Positions 1 to 5,396 are shown, counted from the stretch's first letter. The stretch: DNA of 5,396 nucleotides from Calditrichota bacterium (GCA_008501545.1 QQUM01000534.1:1-5396), one strand, 5' to 3'. Notes: generated by a model not told the origin, from the letters alone. Numbers and translations: made by a program.

Positions 1-266
1 CGATTGAATGCTTTTGTGTAGCTGTTGAATGTTCGCTGCATGAAATCGTTGATGGATTTTTCGGAATTCTGCCGCAGCAGGAAATGATAATGATTGGGAA
101 TCAAACAGTAGGCGATAACGCTAATGTTGAATTTTAATGCAAACTTTCCAAGACGTTTTAACAAAAACAGGTAATTTTCATCTTCTCTGAAAATTTTATC
201 CCGATTCGCACCGCGATTGTATACATGATAATAGTTACCCTGAACAAATTGTACCCTGCGTTTCAT
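1..266 (-). CDS. REP-associated tyrosine transposase (RAYT, Y1/IS200-like HUH), N-terminal part, cut by window edge
   Basis: Translating the complement from the ATG at 266-264 gives 88 open codons that run off the left edge. Seen: an N-terminal block YYHVYNRGANRDKIF and, at residues 58-64, NHYHFLL, which holds the HUH metal-binding pair (H59 and H61). Known: this arrangement is typical of Y1 transposases of the RAYT (TnpA_REP) branch, single-strand DNA nucleases that cut and join at REP palindromes. The catalytic tyrosine normally lies C-terminal to the HUH motif and would be outside the window. A GGGGG ribosome binding site (277-273) sits six bases before the ATG, which supports the start. 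Palindromic repeats lie directly upstream (281-467), as is usual for RAYT genes, and may be its substrates. Whether the gene is intact cannot be judged from this half. Confidence 0.88.
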   Translation of the reverse strand, partial: MKRRVQFVQGNYYHVYNRGANRDKIFREDENYLFLLKRLGKFALKFNISVIAYCLIPNHYHFLLRQNSEKSINDFMQRTFNSYTKAFN

Positions 267-280
267 GGTTTACCCCCGAT

Positions 281-361
281 AAAAGTGCGACGCACTTTCT
301 CTCGGAATTGCCACTTAGCTTCAAAACTCGCAGGCATGACGGAATGAAGTGCGTCGCACTT
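281..361. repeat. Long palindromic repeat, copy A (REP/BIME-like)
   Basis: An 81-bp unit is bounded by inverted arms: AAGTGCGACGCACTT at 283-297 pairs perfectly with AAGTGCGTCGCACTT at 347-361. Each arm is itself nearly palindromic around GTGCG-A-CGCAC. The interior carries GGCATGACGGAATGAAG, found in both copies. The unit lies 14 bp upstream of the RAYT start codon. It can fold into one long stem with a ~49-nt interior or into smaller hairpins. No coding function is seen, and the small open frame across it is a by-product of the repeat. Confidence 0.85.
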
Positions 362-384
362 CCCTACGATTGTACACATTCCGG

Positions 385-467
385 AAAAGGTGCGACGCAC
401 TTTCTAACGGAATTTCTACTTAACTTCAAAACTTGCAGGCATGACGGAATGAAGTGCGTCGCACCTT
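385..467. repeat. Long palindromic repeat, copy B (REP/BIME-like)
   Basis: This is the second copy of the unit at 281-361, in the same orientation, 104 bp downstream. Its arms AAGGTGCGACGCACTT (387-402) and AAGTGCGTCGCACCTT (452-467) are perfect 16-bp inverted repeats. Relative to copy A it has one extra G in the left arm and one extra C in the right arm, so pairing is kept. The interior is slightly diverged (for example ACTTGCAGG against ACTCGCAGG). A 23-bp non-repeated spacer (362-384) separates the two copies. Confidence 0.85.
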
Positions 468-479
468 CTCGTATTCCGC

Positions 480-513
480 AAAAAAAATTTCGATCCCGCT
501 ACGCGGGATAAAT
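480..513 (-). terminator. Probable Rho-independent terminator (or DGR-type hairpin) after the DUF1566 gene
   Basis: Read on the minus strand, a perfect 7-bp stem ATCCCGC/GCGGGAT (509-503 with 499-493) closes a 3-nt loop. An outer ATTT/AAAT pairing (513-510 with 490-487) extends it across a two-base bulge. Seven Ts follow directly (486-480). The element lies about 35 bases past the stop codon of the minus-strand gene, as expected for an intrinsic terminator. Because that gene looks like a DGR target, the same hairpin could instead, or also, be the cruciform-forming element found downstream of DGR variable regions. No T-run serves the plus strand. Confidence 0.6.
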
Positions 514-516
514 GAT

Positions 517-540
517 CAAATAATTCAAATAAGCAAATAA
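517..540. repeat. Three short direct repeats CAAATAA
   Basis: CAAATAA occurs at 517-523, 526-532 and 534-540, that is TTATTTG three times on the minus strand, spaced 8-9 bp. The copies fill the gap between the stop codon of the DUF1566 gene and the hairpin. In so AT-rich a stretch this may be chance or a decayed tandem repeat. No function is assigned. Confidence 0.4.
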
Positions 541-547
541 CCAATTG

Positions 548-1423
548 TCACAAACGAACTGCACGGACGTAGCTGGAGCCGTAGACGTCGAAGTCGCCGC
601 AACCGCCAGAGAAACCGACGACCCACACGTCACCGGCGGAAGATTTATCCATAGTCCAAAAATGCTGTTGCGTGTTCTCAAATACCGGATCGACAAACAA
701 ATCACTACGCTTTTGTGTCGATTCCATAAGACTCATCGCTTCTTCAAGAGTCGGCAGACGCCAGTCGGAAAATCCAGCAAAGTTGTTTCTATTCAGTTGT
801 TCAACATATTTCTCGGCATTTTTGTAATTTATAGTTTTTGATGAACCAGATTGCTGCCAGTAAAGACCGGTTGCGCCATCGAAAACAACTTTACCGCTGT
901 ATTGTTTTTCGTACTGATGTTGAATGCCTGAGCCACTTTCATTTTTTCCGCTATCATAAAAATTATTTTTTGCGAGCATTTGTTGTACTTCGTCTTCAGA
1001 TAATTTATCAATTGCCTGAGAACGCAAGGAAAGCACAGCCCTATTTTGCACGCCCCTTTTCTGCTGTGCTTTGGGTTGTTTGTATTCGGATAACTGCTTT
1101 TTCAATTTTTCAATTTCAGCAGATTTATTTTTGATTTCATTAATGAGAATGGTCTTGTTATCAATCGCATGCACGACACCCATTTCATAAAACACGTTGG
1201 GATTCCAGTCGGTCAGATCGGCAATAACAACATCGCTGTTAAAAATATATTGGATAATGTCGCGATGGATATTGTATGGACCGATGAGTTCATCAGCACG
1301 CAAAACATCCATTTGTGCTTGTACACATGCAGGTTTAATGGCATCGGTGTACACTTTCTTGATTTGCTCATCAAACGGCATTATCACAAAACAAAGTTTA
1401 TCGTGTTTGCGCTCGATCCCCAT
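548..1423 (-). CDS. TIR-like/nucleoside 2-deoxyribosyltransferase-like domain fused to DUF1566 domain; putative DGR target protein
   Basis: This is a 291-residue protein without signal peptide or membrane segment, so probably cytoplasmic. Residues 9-95 match the pattern of the nucleoside 2-deoxyribosyltransferase/TIR-like fold: CFVIMPF (11-17), IKPAC, LRADELIGPYNIH (41-53) and DVVIADLTDWNPNVFYEMGVVHA (64-86). E80 sits where the catalytic glutamate of these N-glycosidase folds is expected. A short charged coiled-coil-like linker follows (97-115). A conserved stretch LSEDEVQQMLAKNNFYD (141-157) leads into DUF1566 (about 173-291), with VVFDGATGLYWQQSGSS, FAGFSDWRLPTLEEAMSLM and the terminal YVRAVRL. 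Known: DUF1566/FGE-like domains have a C-type-lectin fold and are common DGR targets. The last 31 codons have an anomalous, adenine-poor composition (551-643). The start is supported by AAGGAG at 1433-1428, four bases before the ATG. A weak TATATT (1497-1492) is a possible -10 box. The substrate and any enzymatic activity are unknown; a defence or recognition role is inference. Confidence 0.9.
   Translation of the reverse strand: MGIERKHDKLCFVIMPFDEQIKKVYTDAIKPACVQAQMDVLRADELIGPYNIHRDIIQYIFNSDVVIADLTDWNPNVFYEMGVVHAIDNKTILINEIKNKSAEIEKLKKQLSEYKQPKAQQKRGVQNRAVLSLRSQAIDKLSEDEVQQMLAKNNFYDSGKNESGSGIQHQYEKQYSGKVVFDGATGLYWQQSGSSKTINYKNAEKYVEQLNRNNFAGFSDWRLPTLEEAMSLMESTQKRSDLFVDPVFENTQQHFWTMDKSSAGDVWVVGFSGGCGDFDVYGSSYVRAVRL
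551..643 (-). other. Candidate DGR variable region at the 3' end of the DUF1566 gene
   Basis: The last 31 sense codons (residues 261-291) contain 7 A in 93 bases on the coding strand, against 29 A in the preceding 93. GC is about 62% against 39%. Nineteen codons end in C (GAC, GTC, TTC, GGC, TGC, TAC, TCC, AGC) against two just upstream. Known: DGR reverse transcription substitutes template adenines at random, so template AAC codons become NNC codons, and the variable region is usually the C-terminal lectin face ending in a conserved stretch such as YVRAVR. The position at the end of a DUF1566 domain fits. The exact boundaries are inferred; no template repeat is in the window for alignment. 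Confidence 0.65.
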
Positions 1424-1561
1424 TTTTCTCCTTCTGTTCTATTTTTCAATCTGGTCTGCAAAGCTTTTTTTATCACTGTAACAGAAGGCAAAATATAACA
1501 AATCATCCGTCAATTAAAAAACAGAAAAATAAGCAGTTGGGAAGACATTTCATCTCTACTC

Positions 1562-1597
1562 TCATGCCGGTTTGCGCTTTTTGCAATACCGGCATCC
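1562..1597. repeat. 36-bp palindromic repeat, copy 1 (REP-like)
   Basis: ATGCCGGTTTGC pairs with GCAATACCGGCAT (one bulged A) around a GCTTTTT loop; the hairpin spans 1564-1595. An identical 36-bp copy occurs at 1719-1754 in the same orientation. There is no T-run after the stem on either strand, so this is a dispersed palindrome rather than a terminator. Its sequence differs from the repeats at 281-467. Confidence 0.85.
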
Positions 1598-1663
1598 CAT
1601 CGTAATACCACACATTTCTGGAATTGTGAACTACCAATTAAACAAAAGAGCAGTGACAGTGGG

Positions 1664-1700
1664 ATTCCGTTCTTTTGCTGGGAAACGAAAAAAACGGAAT
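1664..1700. repeat. Imperfect hairpin between the two palindromic repeats
   Basis: ATTCCGTTCTTTT (1664-1676) pairs with AAAAAAACGGAAT (1688-1700), 12 of 13 positions, around an 11-nt loop. The flanking pattern GGGATTCC...GGAATGACGG resembles the GGATTCC/GGAATGACGG type of proteobacterial dispersed repeat and probably forms one composite element with the palindrome at 1719-1754. The family assignment is a judgement from pattern only. Confidence 0.6.
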
Positions 1701-1718
1701 GACGGTCGAATCCAGCAG

Positions 1719-1754
1719 TCATGCCGGTTTGCGCTTTTTGCAATACCGGCATCC
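1719..1754. repeat. 36-bp palindromic repeat, copy 2 (REP-like)
   Basis: Identical over all 36 bases to the copy at 1562-1597 and in the same orientation, 157 bp away. The hairpin spans 1721-1752 with a 12-bp, once-bulged stem and a GCTTTTT loop. It lies upstream of the promoter region of the NAD-salvage operon and ends about 40 bp before the putative -35 box. Confidence 0.85.
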
Positions 1755-1795
1755 AATCGATGGATCCCCGCGCCTGAAATCGTATATATTTCCCC

Positions 1796-1823
1796 TTGCA
1801 TCTTGGATCACCTCGTGTAAATT
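1796..1823 (+). promoter_or_regulatory. Possible sigma70-type promoter of the pncB-nadE operon
   Basis: TTGCAT (1796-1801) and TAAATT (1818-1823), 16 bases apart, are weak matches to -35 and -10 hexamers (3/6 and 4/6). They would place the transcript start near 1830, about 20 bases before the pncB start codon. It is the best candidate in the region, but the match is weak. Confidence 0.3.
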
Positions 1824-1831
1824 AGACACGA
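1813..1831. promoter_or_regulatory. 19-bp dyad, possible operator of the NAD-salvage operon
   Basis: TCGTGT-AAATTAG-ACACGA is a perfect 6-bp inverted repeat with a 7-bp centre. It overlaps the putative -10 box and ends about 10 bp before the ribosome binding site of pncB. Repressors of NAD metabolism (NrtR, NadQ, NadR types) bind dyads at such positions, but I do not recognise this as a specific published motif. A short hairpin or chance is also possible. Confidence 0.35.
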
Positions 1832-1840
1832 CAAAAAAAT

Positions 1841-1844
1841 GGAG
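1841..1844 (+). promoter_or_regulatory. Ribosome binding site that fixes the pncB start at 1851
   Basis: GGAG lies six bases before the ATG at 1851. The in-frame ATG at 1839 overlaps this site's upstream flank and is preceded only by ACGACAAAAAA, with no purine-rich site of its own, so the downstream ATG is preferred. Confidence 0.7.
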
Positions 1845-1850
1845 CCTGGG

Positions 1851-3332
1851 ATGAACACGCTAAAATACCTTTATAACCACTCACTGGCGTTGCTGACGGA
1901 TTTCTACCAGCTGACCATGGCGTACAGCATATGGAAATCCAAAAAGGTGGACTATGAAGGCACGTTTAATCTGTACTTTCGCGCCAATCCTTTCCGGGGC
2001 GGATACACCATCGCCTGCGGTTTGCATACGGCCATCGACTATATCAAAAACTTTCAGTTTTCCGATGAAGACATCGCTTACCTCGCAACCCTGAAAGGCA
2101 ACGACGATGCGCCGCTTTTCGACCAAGCTTTTCTCGACTACCTGCGTGATTTGCGAATCACCTGCGATATCGATGCGGTGCCGGAGGGTACGGTGGTTTT
2201 TCCCAACCAGCCACTCATACGCGTCAGCGGGCCGCTCATCCAGTGCCAGTTGCTGGAAACACCGCTGCTGAATATCATCAATTTTCAAACACTGATCGCC
2301 TCGAAAGCCTCACGTATTTGCCAGGTTACCTCCGGTGAACCGGTATTGGAATTCGGTCTGCGTCGCGCCCACGGCATCGACGGGGCAACGACCGCAAGCC
2401 GCGCTGCATACATCGGCGGCGTCCACGCCACATCCAATGTTCTGGCGGGCAAACTCTACAATATACCGGTAAGCGGCACCCACGCCCACAGCTGGATTAT
2501 GACCTTCGACAGTGAACTGGAAGCATTCGATGAATACGCCAAAGCCATGCCCAATAATTGCGTTTTGCTGGTCGATACGTACGACACCATCGAGGGCGTG
2601 CACAACGCCGTGGCAATCGGTAAAAAATTACGCAAACAAGGTCATGAACTCACCGGCATCCGCCTGGATTCCGGCGACCTCGCCTATCTCAGCATACAGG
2701 CAAGAAAAATTCTCGATGAAGGCGGTTTTCCCGACGCAGCAATCGTCGCCAGCAATGATCTCGATGAAAATATCATTCTCAGTTTAAAAGACCAGGATGC
2801 CAAAATCACCGTTTGGGGTGTGGGCACAAAACTTACCACAGCCTGGGATCAGCCGGCATTGGGTGGCGTTTACAAGCTGGCTGCTTTGCGCGCACCGGGC
2901 GGCAAGTGGCAGTATAAAATTAAACTGTCCGAGCAGCGGGAAAAAATTTCCAATCCCGGTATTCATCAAATCCGGCGCTTCCAGCACAACAACGAATTCA
3001 TCGCTGATGCCATCTATGACGAACGCATCAGCGATATGGAAAATCCCATCATCGTTGATCCCATGGATCATACACGACAAAAATTCATTCACACAAAAGC
3101 GACTTTCGAAGATTTGCTCAAACCGATTTTTCGTGGTAATGAGTACGTCTATAATACGCCGGACATTCACACAACACGGCGTTATGCACAGGAACAATTG
3201 GCTGGATTTCACAGTGGAATAAAGCGATTTGTTAATCCGCACCAGTACCCGGTTGGACTGGAGCGCAAACTGCATCAGCTGAAAACGGAACTCATTTTTG
3301 AGGCACGACGCCAGAATGTTGGCGGTCATTAA
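1851..3332 (+). CDS. pncB: Nicotinate phosphoribosyltransferase
   Basis: This 493-residue cytoplasmic enzyme converts nicotinate and PRPP, with ATP hydrolysis, to nicotinate mononucleotide, the entry step of the Preiss-Handler NAD-salvage route. Seen motifs: LLTDFYQLTMAY (14-25), FRGGYTIACGL (48-58), EFGLRRAHGIDGATTASRAA (167-186), VSGTHAHSW (207-215, holding the histidine cluster typical of the active site), LLVDTYDT (239-246), GIRLDSGDLA (269-278) and VWGVGTKL (321-328). Length and motif order fit the family, with no break. The start at 1851 is chosen over 1839 because GGAG lies six bases upstream; the shorter protein then begins MNTLKYLYNHSLALLTD. The stop codon is one base before the nadE start, so the two are probably cotranscribed and translationally coupled. 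The regulator is unknown, but a dyad overlaps the promoter area. Confidence 0.96.
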   Translation: MNTLKYLYNHSLALLTDFYQLTMAYSIWKSKKVDYEGTFNLYFRANPFRGGYTIACGLHTAIDYIKNFQFSDEDIAYLATLKGNDDAPLFDQAFLDYLRDLRITCDIDAVPEGTVVFPNQPLIRVSGPLIQCQLLETPLLNIINFQTLIASKASRICQVTSGEPVLEFGLRRAHGIDGATTASRAAYIGGVHATSNVLAGKLYNIPVSGTHAHSWIMTFDSELEAFDEYAKAMPNNCVLLVDTYDTIEGVHNAVAIGKKLRKQGHELTGIRLDSGDLAYLSIQARKILDEGGFPDAAIVASNDLDENIILSLKDQDAKITVWGVGTKLTTAWDQPALGGVYKLAALRAPGGKWQYKIKLSEQREKISNPGIHQIRRFQHNNEFIADAIYDERISDMENPIIVDPMDHTRQKFIHTKATFEDLLKPIFRGNEYVYNTPDIHTTRRYAQEQLAGFHSGIKRFVNPHQYPVGLERKLHQLKTELIFEARRQNVGGH

Positions 3333-3333
3333 A

Positions 3334-5286
3334 ATGATAAAACCAGTAAAAGTAGGCGCCGCTTCGCTGAACCAGACGCCGTTGGCCTGGGAAAGCAACC
3401 GCCAACATATTATTCGAGCTATCGAACAAGCAAAGTCAGAAGAAGTTCAGGTGCTCTGCCTGCCCGAATTGTGTATCAGTGGCTACGGTTGCGAGGATAT
3501 GTTTCATTCAGCCGGATTGCACGAAAAAGCCATCTCGGAATTATTTGAAATCGCGCCGCACTGTCAGGACATTATTGTTGCTGTAGGATTACCGGTTGCA
3601 TTGCAGAGTGGAGTTTTCAATACATCCTGCCTTATCGTTGACGGCCAGATCGCCGGGTTTGCTGCCAAACAATTTCTGGCTGGTGACGGCATCCATTACG
3701 AGAATCGTTGGTTCAAACCATGGCCGGTTGGTGTGCGATCAGAAATTGAAATCCGTGGCAAAAGTTATCCAATCGGTGACATCTTTTTCGATTGCAGCGG
3801 AATCAAGATCGGTTTTGAGATTTGTGAGGATGCCTGGGTTGGTAACCGCTCCGGCAACCGGCTGGCCCAAATGGGTGTCGATATCATTCTCAATCCCAGC
3901 GCCAGCCATTTTGCTTTTGGCAAGCATGAAATTCGCATGCGTTATGCCCTTGAGGGATCACGCGCTTTCAATACGAGTTATGTTTTCTGTAATCTCCTGG
4001 GAAATGAAGCCGGTCGCGCGATTTACGATGGCGGCCGGATCATCGCCAGCGGTGGCCATTTACTCGCAGTCGGCAGCCTCTTTTCCTTTCAGGATGTGCA
4101 ACTCACAACGGCCGTCATCGATGTGCAAATGACACGCCTGAACCAGATGCGCATCATCAGTTTTCAGCCAGAGTTCAAAGAACACACACAGCGTATTCCG
4201 GTCAAATATTCACCCTCATATTCGCAGGAAAAGGTGAGTCGGTCTATTTCAAATGCCAATCAGTTTTTAACCAAGGAAGAAGAATTTGCCTTTTCCATAT
4301 CATTGGCGCTTTTTGATTACATGCGAAAGAGTTATTCCAATGGCTTTGTCGTTTCCCTGAGCGGTGGCGCTGATTCCTCCGCTGTGGCCTGCCTCATCCG
4401 TCTCATGATCGAAAGAGCAGCAAAAGAGCTGGGCTTTGCCGGATTAATGAAAAAATTTTTCTATTTGCCCGGCAAAAAAAATATCAATTCGGGTGATGCA
4501 TTAAAAAAAGAATTGCTGCTGTGCGTTTACCAGGCCACACGCAACAGTTCGGAAACGACGAGAAACGCGGCACACAAATTAGCTAAAGGCCTTGGCGCCT
4601 CATTTTATGAACTGAATATTGACGAACTGGTGCAGGATTACACGACTATCGTCGAACAGAGCATTGGGCGAAAACTAACCTGGGAAAAAGACGATCTCGC
4701 CCTGCAAAATATTCAGGCCCGCGTGCGTGCCCCAAGTGTGTGGATGCTGGCGAATATTCGCGGCGCTTTGCTGCTTTCCACCAGCAACCGTAGCGAAGCT
4801 GCGGTCGGTTACGCCACGATGGATGGCGACACCAGCGGTGGGCTGTCACCAATTGCCGGCATCGACAAAAAATATTTGCGGGAATGGCTCGTCTGGATAG
4901 AAAAAACAGGCGCACCGGATTTACCCGTCATTCCGGCATTGAAATATGTGAACGAGCAGCAACCAACGGCCGAACTAAGGCCAGCCGGCAGCAAGCAAAC
5001 TGACGAAGACGATCTCATGCCCTATACCGTGCTCGATGTTATCGAGCGGGCCGCGATTCGTGACAAGCAAATGCCGGTTGATGCCTATAAAATTTTATGC
5101 GAACGGTTCCCGAACTATTCGTGTGACGATCTGCTGAAATGGACGCAGCGTTTTTTCCAACTCTGGTCGCGAAACCAGTGGAAGCGCGAACGCTATGCGC
5201 CGTCTTTCCATTTGGATGATGAAAATCTTGACCCGAAAACCTGGTGCCGCTTTCCCATTCTCTCCGGTGGCAAAATTGTTTATTGA
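3334..5286 (+). CDS. nadE: Glutamine-dependent NAD(+) synthetase
   Basis: This 650-residue two-domain enzyme makes NAD from nicotinate adenine dinucleotide, ATP and glutamine. The N-terminal nitrilase-type glutaminase (about 4-290) shows the Glu-Lys-Cys triad: E45 in CLPELCISGY, K112 in AAKQFLAGDG and C164 in FEICEDAWVG. The C-terminal synthetase (about 315-640) has the PP-loop SGGADSS (343-349), NIQARVR (459-465), STSNRSEAAVGYATMDGDTSGG (482-503) and ELRP...QTDEDDLMPY (547-564). All key residues are present and the length suits the long, glutamine-using form, which can take ammonia from its own glutaminase domain. The ATG at 3334 gives the usual N-terminus MIKPVKVGAASLNQTPL. In-frame TTG 3298 and ATG 3316 lie inside pncB and would add residues not typical of the family. 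Only a weak GGCGG (3321-3325) precedes 3334, consistent with translational coupling to pncB. Confidence 0.96.
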   Translation: MIKPVKVGAASLNQTPLAWESNRQHIIRAIEQAKSEEVQVLCLPELCISGYGCEDMFHSAGLHEKAISELFEIAPHCQDIIVAVGLPVALQSGVFNTSCLIVDGQIAGFAAKQFLAGDGIHYENRWFKPWPVGVRSEIEIRGKSYPIGDIFFDCSGIKIGFEICEDAWVGNRSGNRLAQMGVDIILNPSASHFAFGKHEIRMRYALEGSRAFNTSYVFCNLLGNEAGRAIYDGGRIIASGGHLLAVGSLFSFQDVQLTTAVIDVQMTRLNQMRIISFQPEFKEHTQRIPVKYSPSYSQEKVSRSISNANQFLTKEEEFAFSISLALFDYMRKSYSNGFVVSLSGGADSSAVACLIRLMIERAAKELGFAGLMKKFFYLPGKKNINSGDALKKELLLCVYQATRNSSETTRNAAHKLAKGLGASFYELNIDELVQDYTTIVEQSIGRKLTWEKDDLALQNIQARVRAPSVWMLANIRGALLLSTSNRSEAAVGYATMDGDTSGGLSPIAGIDKKYLREWLVWIEKTGAPDLPVIPALKYVNEQQPTAELRPAGSKQTDEDDLMPYTVLDVIERAAIRDKQMPVDAYKILCERFPNYSCDDLLKWTQRFFQLWSRNQWKRERYAPSFHLDDENLDPKTWCRFPILSGGKIVY

Positions 5287-5310
5287 ATACGTTTCTCATG
5301 CAGTAATTAG

Positions 5311-5330
5311 GGGTAATGTTTACAGTACCC
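5311..5330. promoter_or_regulatory. 20-bp imperfect dyad between nadE and the next gene
   Basis: GGGTAATGTTTACAGTACCC reads nearly the same on both strands (16 of 20 positions symmetric). No T-run follows, so it is a poor intrinsic terminator. Its position 29 bp before the next start codon could suit an operator. No known motif is recognised. Confidence 0.3.
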
Positions 5331-5358
5331 AGTCGCATGTTTCGTGGGAGTATTATTT

Positions 5359-5396
5359 ATGACGATTCGCTGCCTTACAGCTCATCAGCACAGCTG
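5359..5396 (+). CDS. Start of an unidentified gene, cut by the right edge
   Basis: An ATG at 5359 opens a frame of 12 codons (MTIRCLTAHQHS) to the window end. GGGAG (5346-5350) lies eight bases upstream, a good ribosome binding site. It begins 72 bp after nadE on the same strand and may belong to the same transcript, since no clear terminator intervenes. Too little is visible to name a product. Confidence 0.5.
   Translation, partial: MTIRCLTAHQHS

Noticed and set aside
308..511. Plus-strand open frame of 67 codons across the long repeats
   Set aside because: It encodes the two repeat copies themselves (a duplicated TCRHDGMKCVA segment), has no ribosome binding site and matches no protein family.
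545..841. Plus-strand open frame of 98 codons opposite the DUF1566 gene
   Set aside because: It is a shadow of the minus-strand gene. It stays open partly because the adenine-poor coding tract leaves few T-containing stop codons on the other strand.
1562..1754. The identical palindromes as terminators or a short CRISPR array
   Set aside because: The T-run is in the hairpin loop and not after the stem. There are only two copies with a 121-bp gap and no cas genes, so neither reading fits.
1839..1850. Upstream ATG at 1839 as the pncB start
   Set aside because: It has no ribosome binding site, while the ATG at 1851 has GGAG six bases upstream.
3298..3333. TTG at 3298 or ATG at 3316 as the nadE start
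   Set aside because: Both lie inside pncB and would add residues not typical of NAD synthetases; the ATG at 3334 gives the usual family N-terminus one base after the pncB stop.
2784..3398. Minus-strand open frame of 204 codons within pncB/nadE
   Set aside because: It lies antisense to two well-supported genes, shows no recognisable motif and has no upstream signals.
1..5396. A DGR template repeat or reverse transcriptase within the window
   Set aside because: No second sequence resembling 551-643 and no reverse-transcriptase motif such as YxDD in a plausible gene was found by eye.

Overview
The window is bacterial, most likely from a gammaproteobacterium or a similar Proteobacterium. That placement is an inference from the NAD-salvage gene pair, the REP-associated transposase and the dispersed palindromic repeats, and it is not certain. 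Four protein genes are well supported and a fifth begins at the right edge. No tRNA, rRNA, CRISPR array or riboswitch was seen.

Left part (1-547): the N-terminal half of a REP-associated tyrosine transposase (RAYT, Y1/HUH family) runs off the left edge on the minus strand. Immediately upstream of it lie two copies of an ~82-bp repeat. Each copy is bounded by near-perfect inverted arms, and the two copies differ by matched insertions in both arms. A hairpin with a T-run follows, on the minus strand, the next gene.

Middle left (548-1423, minus): a 291-residue protein joins an N-terminal TIR-like/nucleoside 2-deoxyribosyltransferase-like domain to a C-terminal DUF1566 (C-type-lectin-like) domain. 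Its last 31 codons (551-643) are very poor in adenine on the coding strand (7 of 93, against 29 of 93 just upstream) and dominated by NNC codons (19 of 31 against 2 of 31). This is the footprint expected of the variable region of a diversity-generating retroelement (DGR). No reverse transcriptase or template repeat is in the window, so the gene would be a target served from elsewhere. This is the most interesting item here.

Centre (1424-1850): an intergenic region between divergent genes. It holds two identical 36-bp palindromic repeats 157 bp apart, a third imperfect hairpin between them, and the promoter region of the rightward genes with a 19-bp dyad near the putative start of transcription.

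Right part (1851-5286, plus): a tight two-gene NAD-salvage operon. Nicotinate phosphoribosyltransferase (pncB) is followed after one base by glutamine-dependent NAD synthetase (nadE). They catalyse the first and last steps of the Preiss-Handler route; the middle enzyme (NadD) is not in the window. A new open frame with a good ribosome binding site starts at 5359 and runs off the right edge.
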